The notes beneath the pieces were generated by a model. The model searched no databases, was not told the origin of the DNA, and worked only from the letters and a program-made list of their open reading frames with translations. This document shows, one piece after another, positions 63,701 to 64,000 of a stretch of 64,000 nucleotides of DNA. Source of the stretch: Monomorium pharaonis (taxonomy: Eukaryota; Arthropoda; Insecta; Hymenoptera; Formicidae). The stretch covers positions 1,316,826-1,380,825 of the forward strand of contig NC_050476.1 in the NCBI RefSeq assembly GCF_013373865.1. Reading direction: 5' to 3'. Every line of letters begins with the position of its first letter. The stretch's first letter is position 1. The translations under genes and the position numbers were made by a program.

Positions 63701-64000
63701 ATACGCTTATGCAATTAGAACTTTCCCGAATGTAATCGTATTTGCTCGCGCGGCTATCGCGTAACCGAAGTAATCAATGGGTGAGCGCGTGTGTTACGGG
63801 TCCCGGCGCGAAAATAAACGACGGAAAACTTGGCGCGGCCTGACCCAATTCATTCCATTTATATTGTACGTTTGTCCACCATCTGGCGTCTCTCGCTCGC
63901 GTGCGCGCGCGTGACACAGATGTTAATTTTGCATTAATGTAGAAACGTTCGCCGTGCGAGAGCATCGACGGTAAAATCCATTAACGTATGCACACACGTA

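Larger units (their letters stand above)
57190..64000. other. FRAT 3' flank and intergenic/regulatory DNA, no gene recognised
   Basis: I see no protein-coding exon. Candidate FRAT poly(A) signals are at 57,924-57,929, 58,141-58,146 and 58,815-58,820. AT-rich DNA to about 59.2 kb gives way to CpG-bearing sequence with (CA)n, (GA)n and pyrimidine runs. A perfect cAMP-response palindrome TGACGTCA sits at 61,188-61,195. The open frames here are short, overlap microsatellites and lack family features. Confidence 0.45.

Noticed and set aside
1..64000. tRNA, rRNA or snRNA genes
   Set aside because: No cloverleaf with A/B boxes or rRNA/snRNA signature was recognised by eye; a covariance-model scan would be needed to exclude them.

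Overview
The window is nuclear DNA from an insect. Several genes carry short GT-AG introns, intergenic DNA alternates between AT-rich and CpG-rich stretches, and microsatellites are dense. Overall texture and gene content suggest a hymenopteran, most likely an ant. That placement is an inference from texture and protein similarity; no search was run.

Layout. (1) 1-16.9 kb, + strand: the 3' part of a thymine DNA glycosylase gene. Two catalytic-domain exons are separated by a 7.6 kb intron, and a ~2 kb last exon encodes a long tail with two AT-hooks and a glutamine-rich tract; a microsatellite-rich 3' region follows. The big intron holds foldback hairpins and a 500-N assembly gap whose two flanks are near-identical ~1.4 kb copies. 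(2) 18.76-20.68 kb, +: complete five-exon 26S proteasome lid subunit Rpn7/PSMD6 (389 aa). (3) 21.34-21.75 kb, +: a possible two-exon gene for a 90-aa zinc-ribbon-like protein I do not recognise. (4) 22.5-43.5 kb: repeat territory. Foldback elements lead into a ~19.1 kb satellite array (about 24,241-43,374) of ~159-bp monomers, arranged in both orientations into 800-bp and ~956-bp higher-order units that mostly alternate as a ~1,755-bp dimer. A dispersed repeat brackets the array in inverted orientation. (5) 44.27-46.47 kb, +: PRA1 family protein 3 (ARL6IP5/JWA type), with a possible alternative 3' exon. (6) 48.35-50.35 kb, -: UBXN7-type UBA-UAS-UBX protein (8 exons, 433 aa). (7) 51.33-53.82 kb, +: HAUS3, augmin complex subunit (9 exons, 607 aa), divergent from UBXN7 across a ~980-bp shared promoter interval. 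(8) 56.53-57.19 kb, +: a FRAT/GBP-type GSK-3-binding protein with poly-Gln and poly-His runs, preceded by a long CpG-rich 5' region. (9) 57.2-64 kb: no gene that I can support.

The genes are housekeeping or regulatory and do not form a functional cluster. Two (PSMD6 and UBXN7) belong to the ubiquitin-proteasome system, HAUS3 acts in spindle microtubule nucleation, and the FRAT homologue acts in Wnt/GSK-3 control; their proximity looks incidental. The most unusual object is the palindromic higher-order satellite lying between ordinary euchromatic genes.
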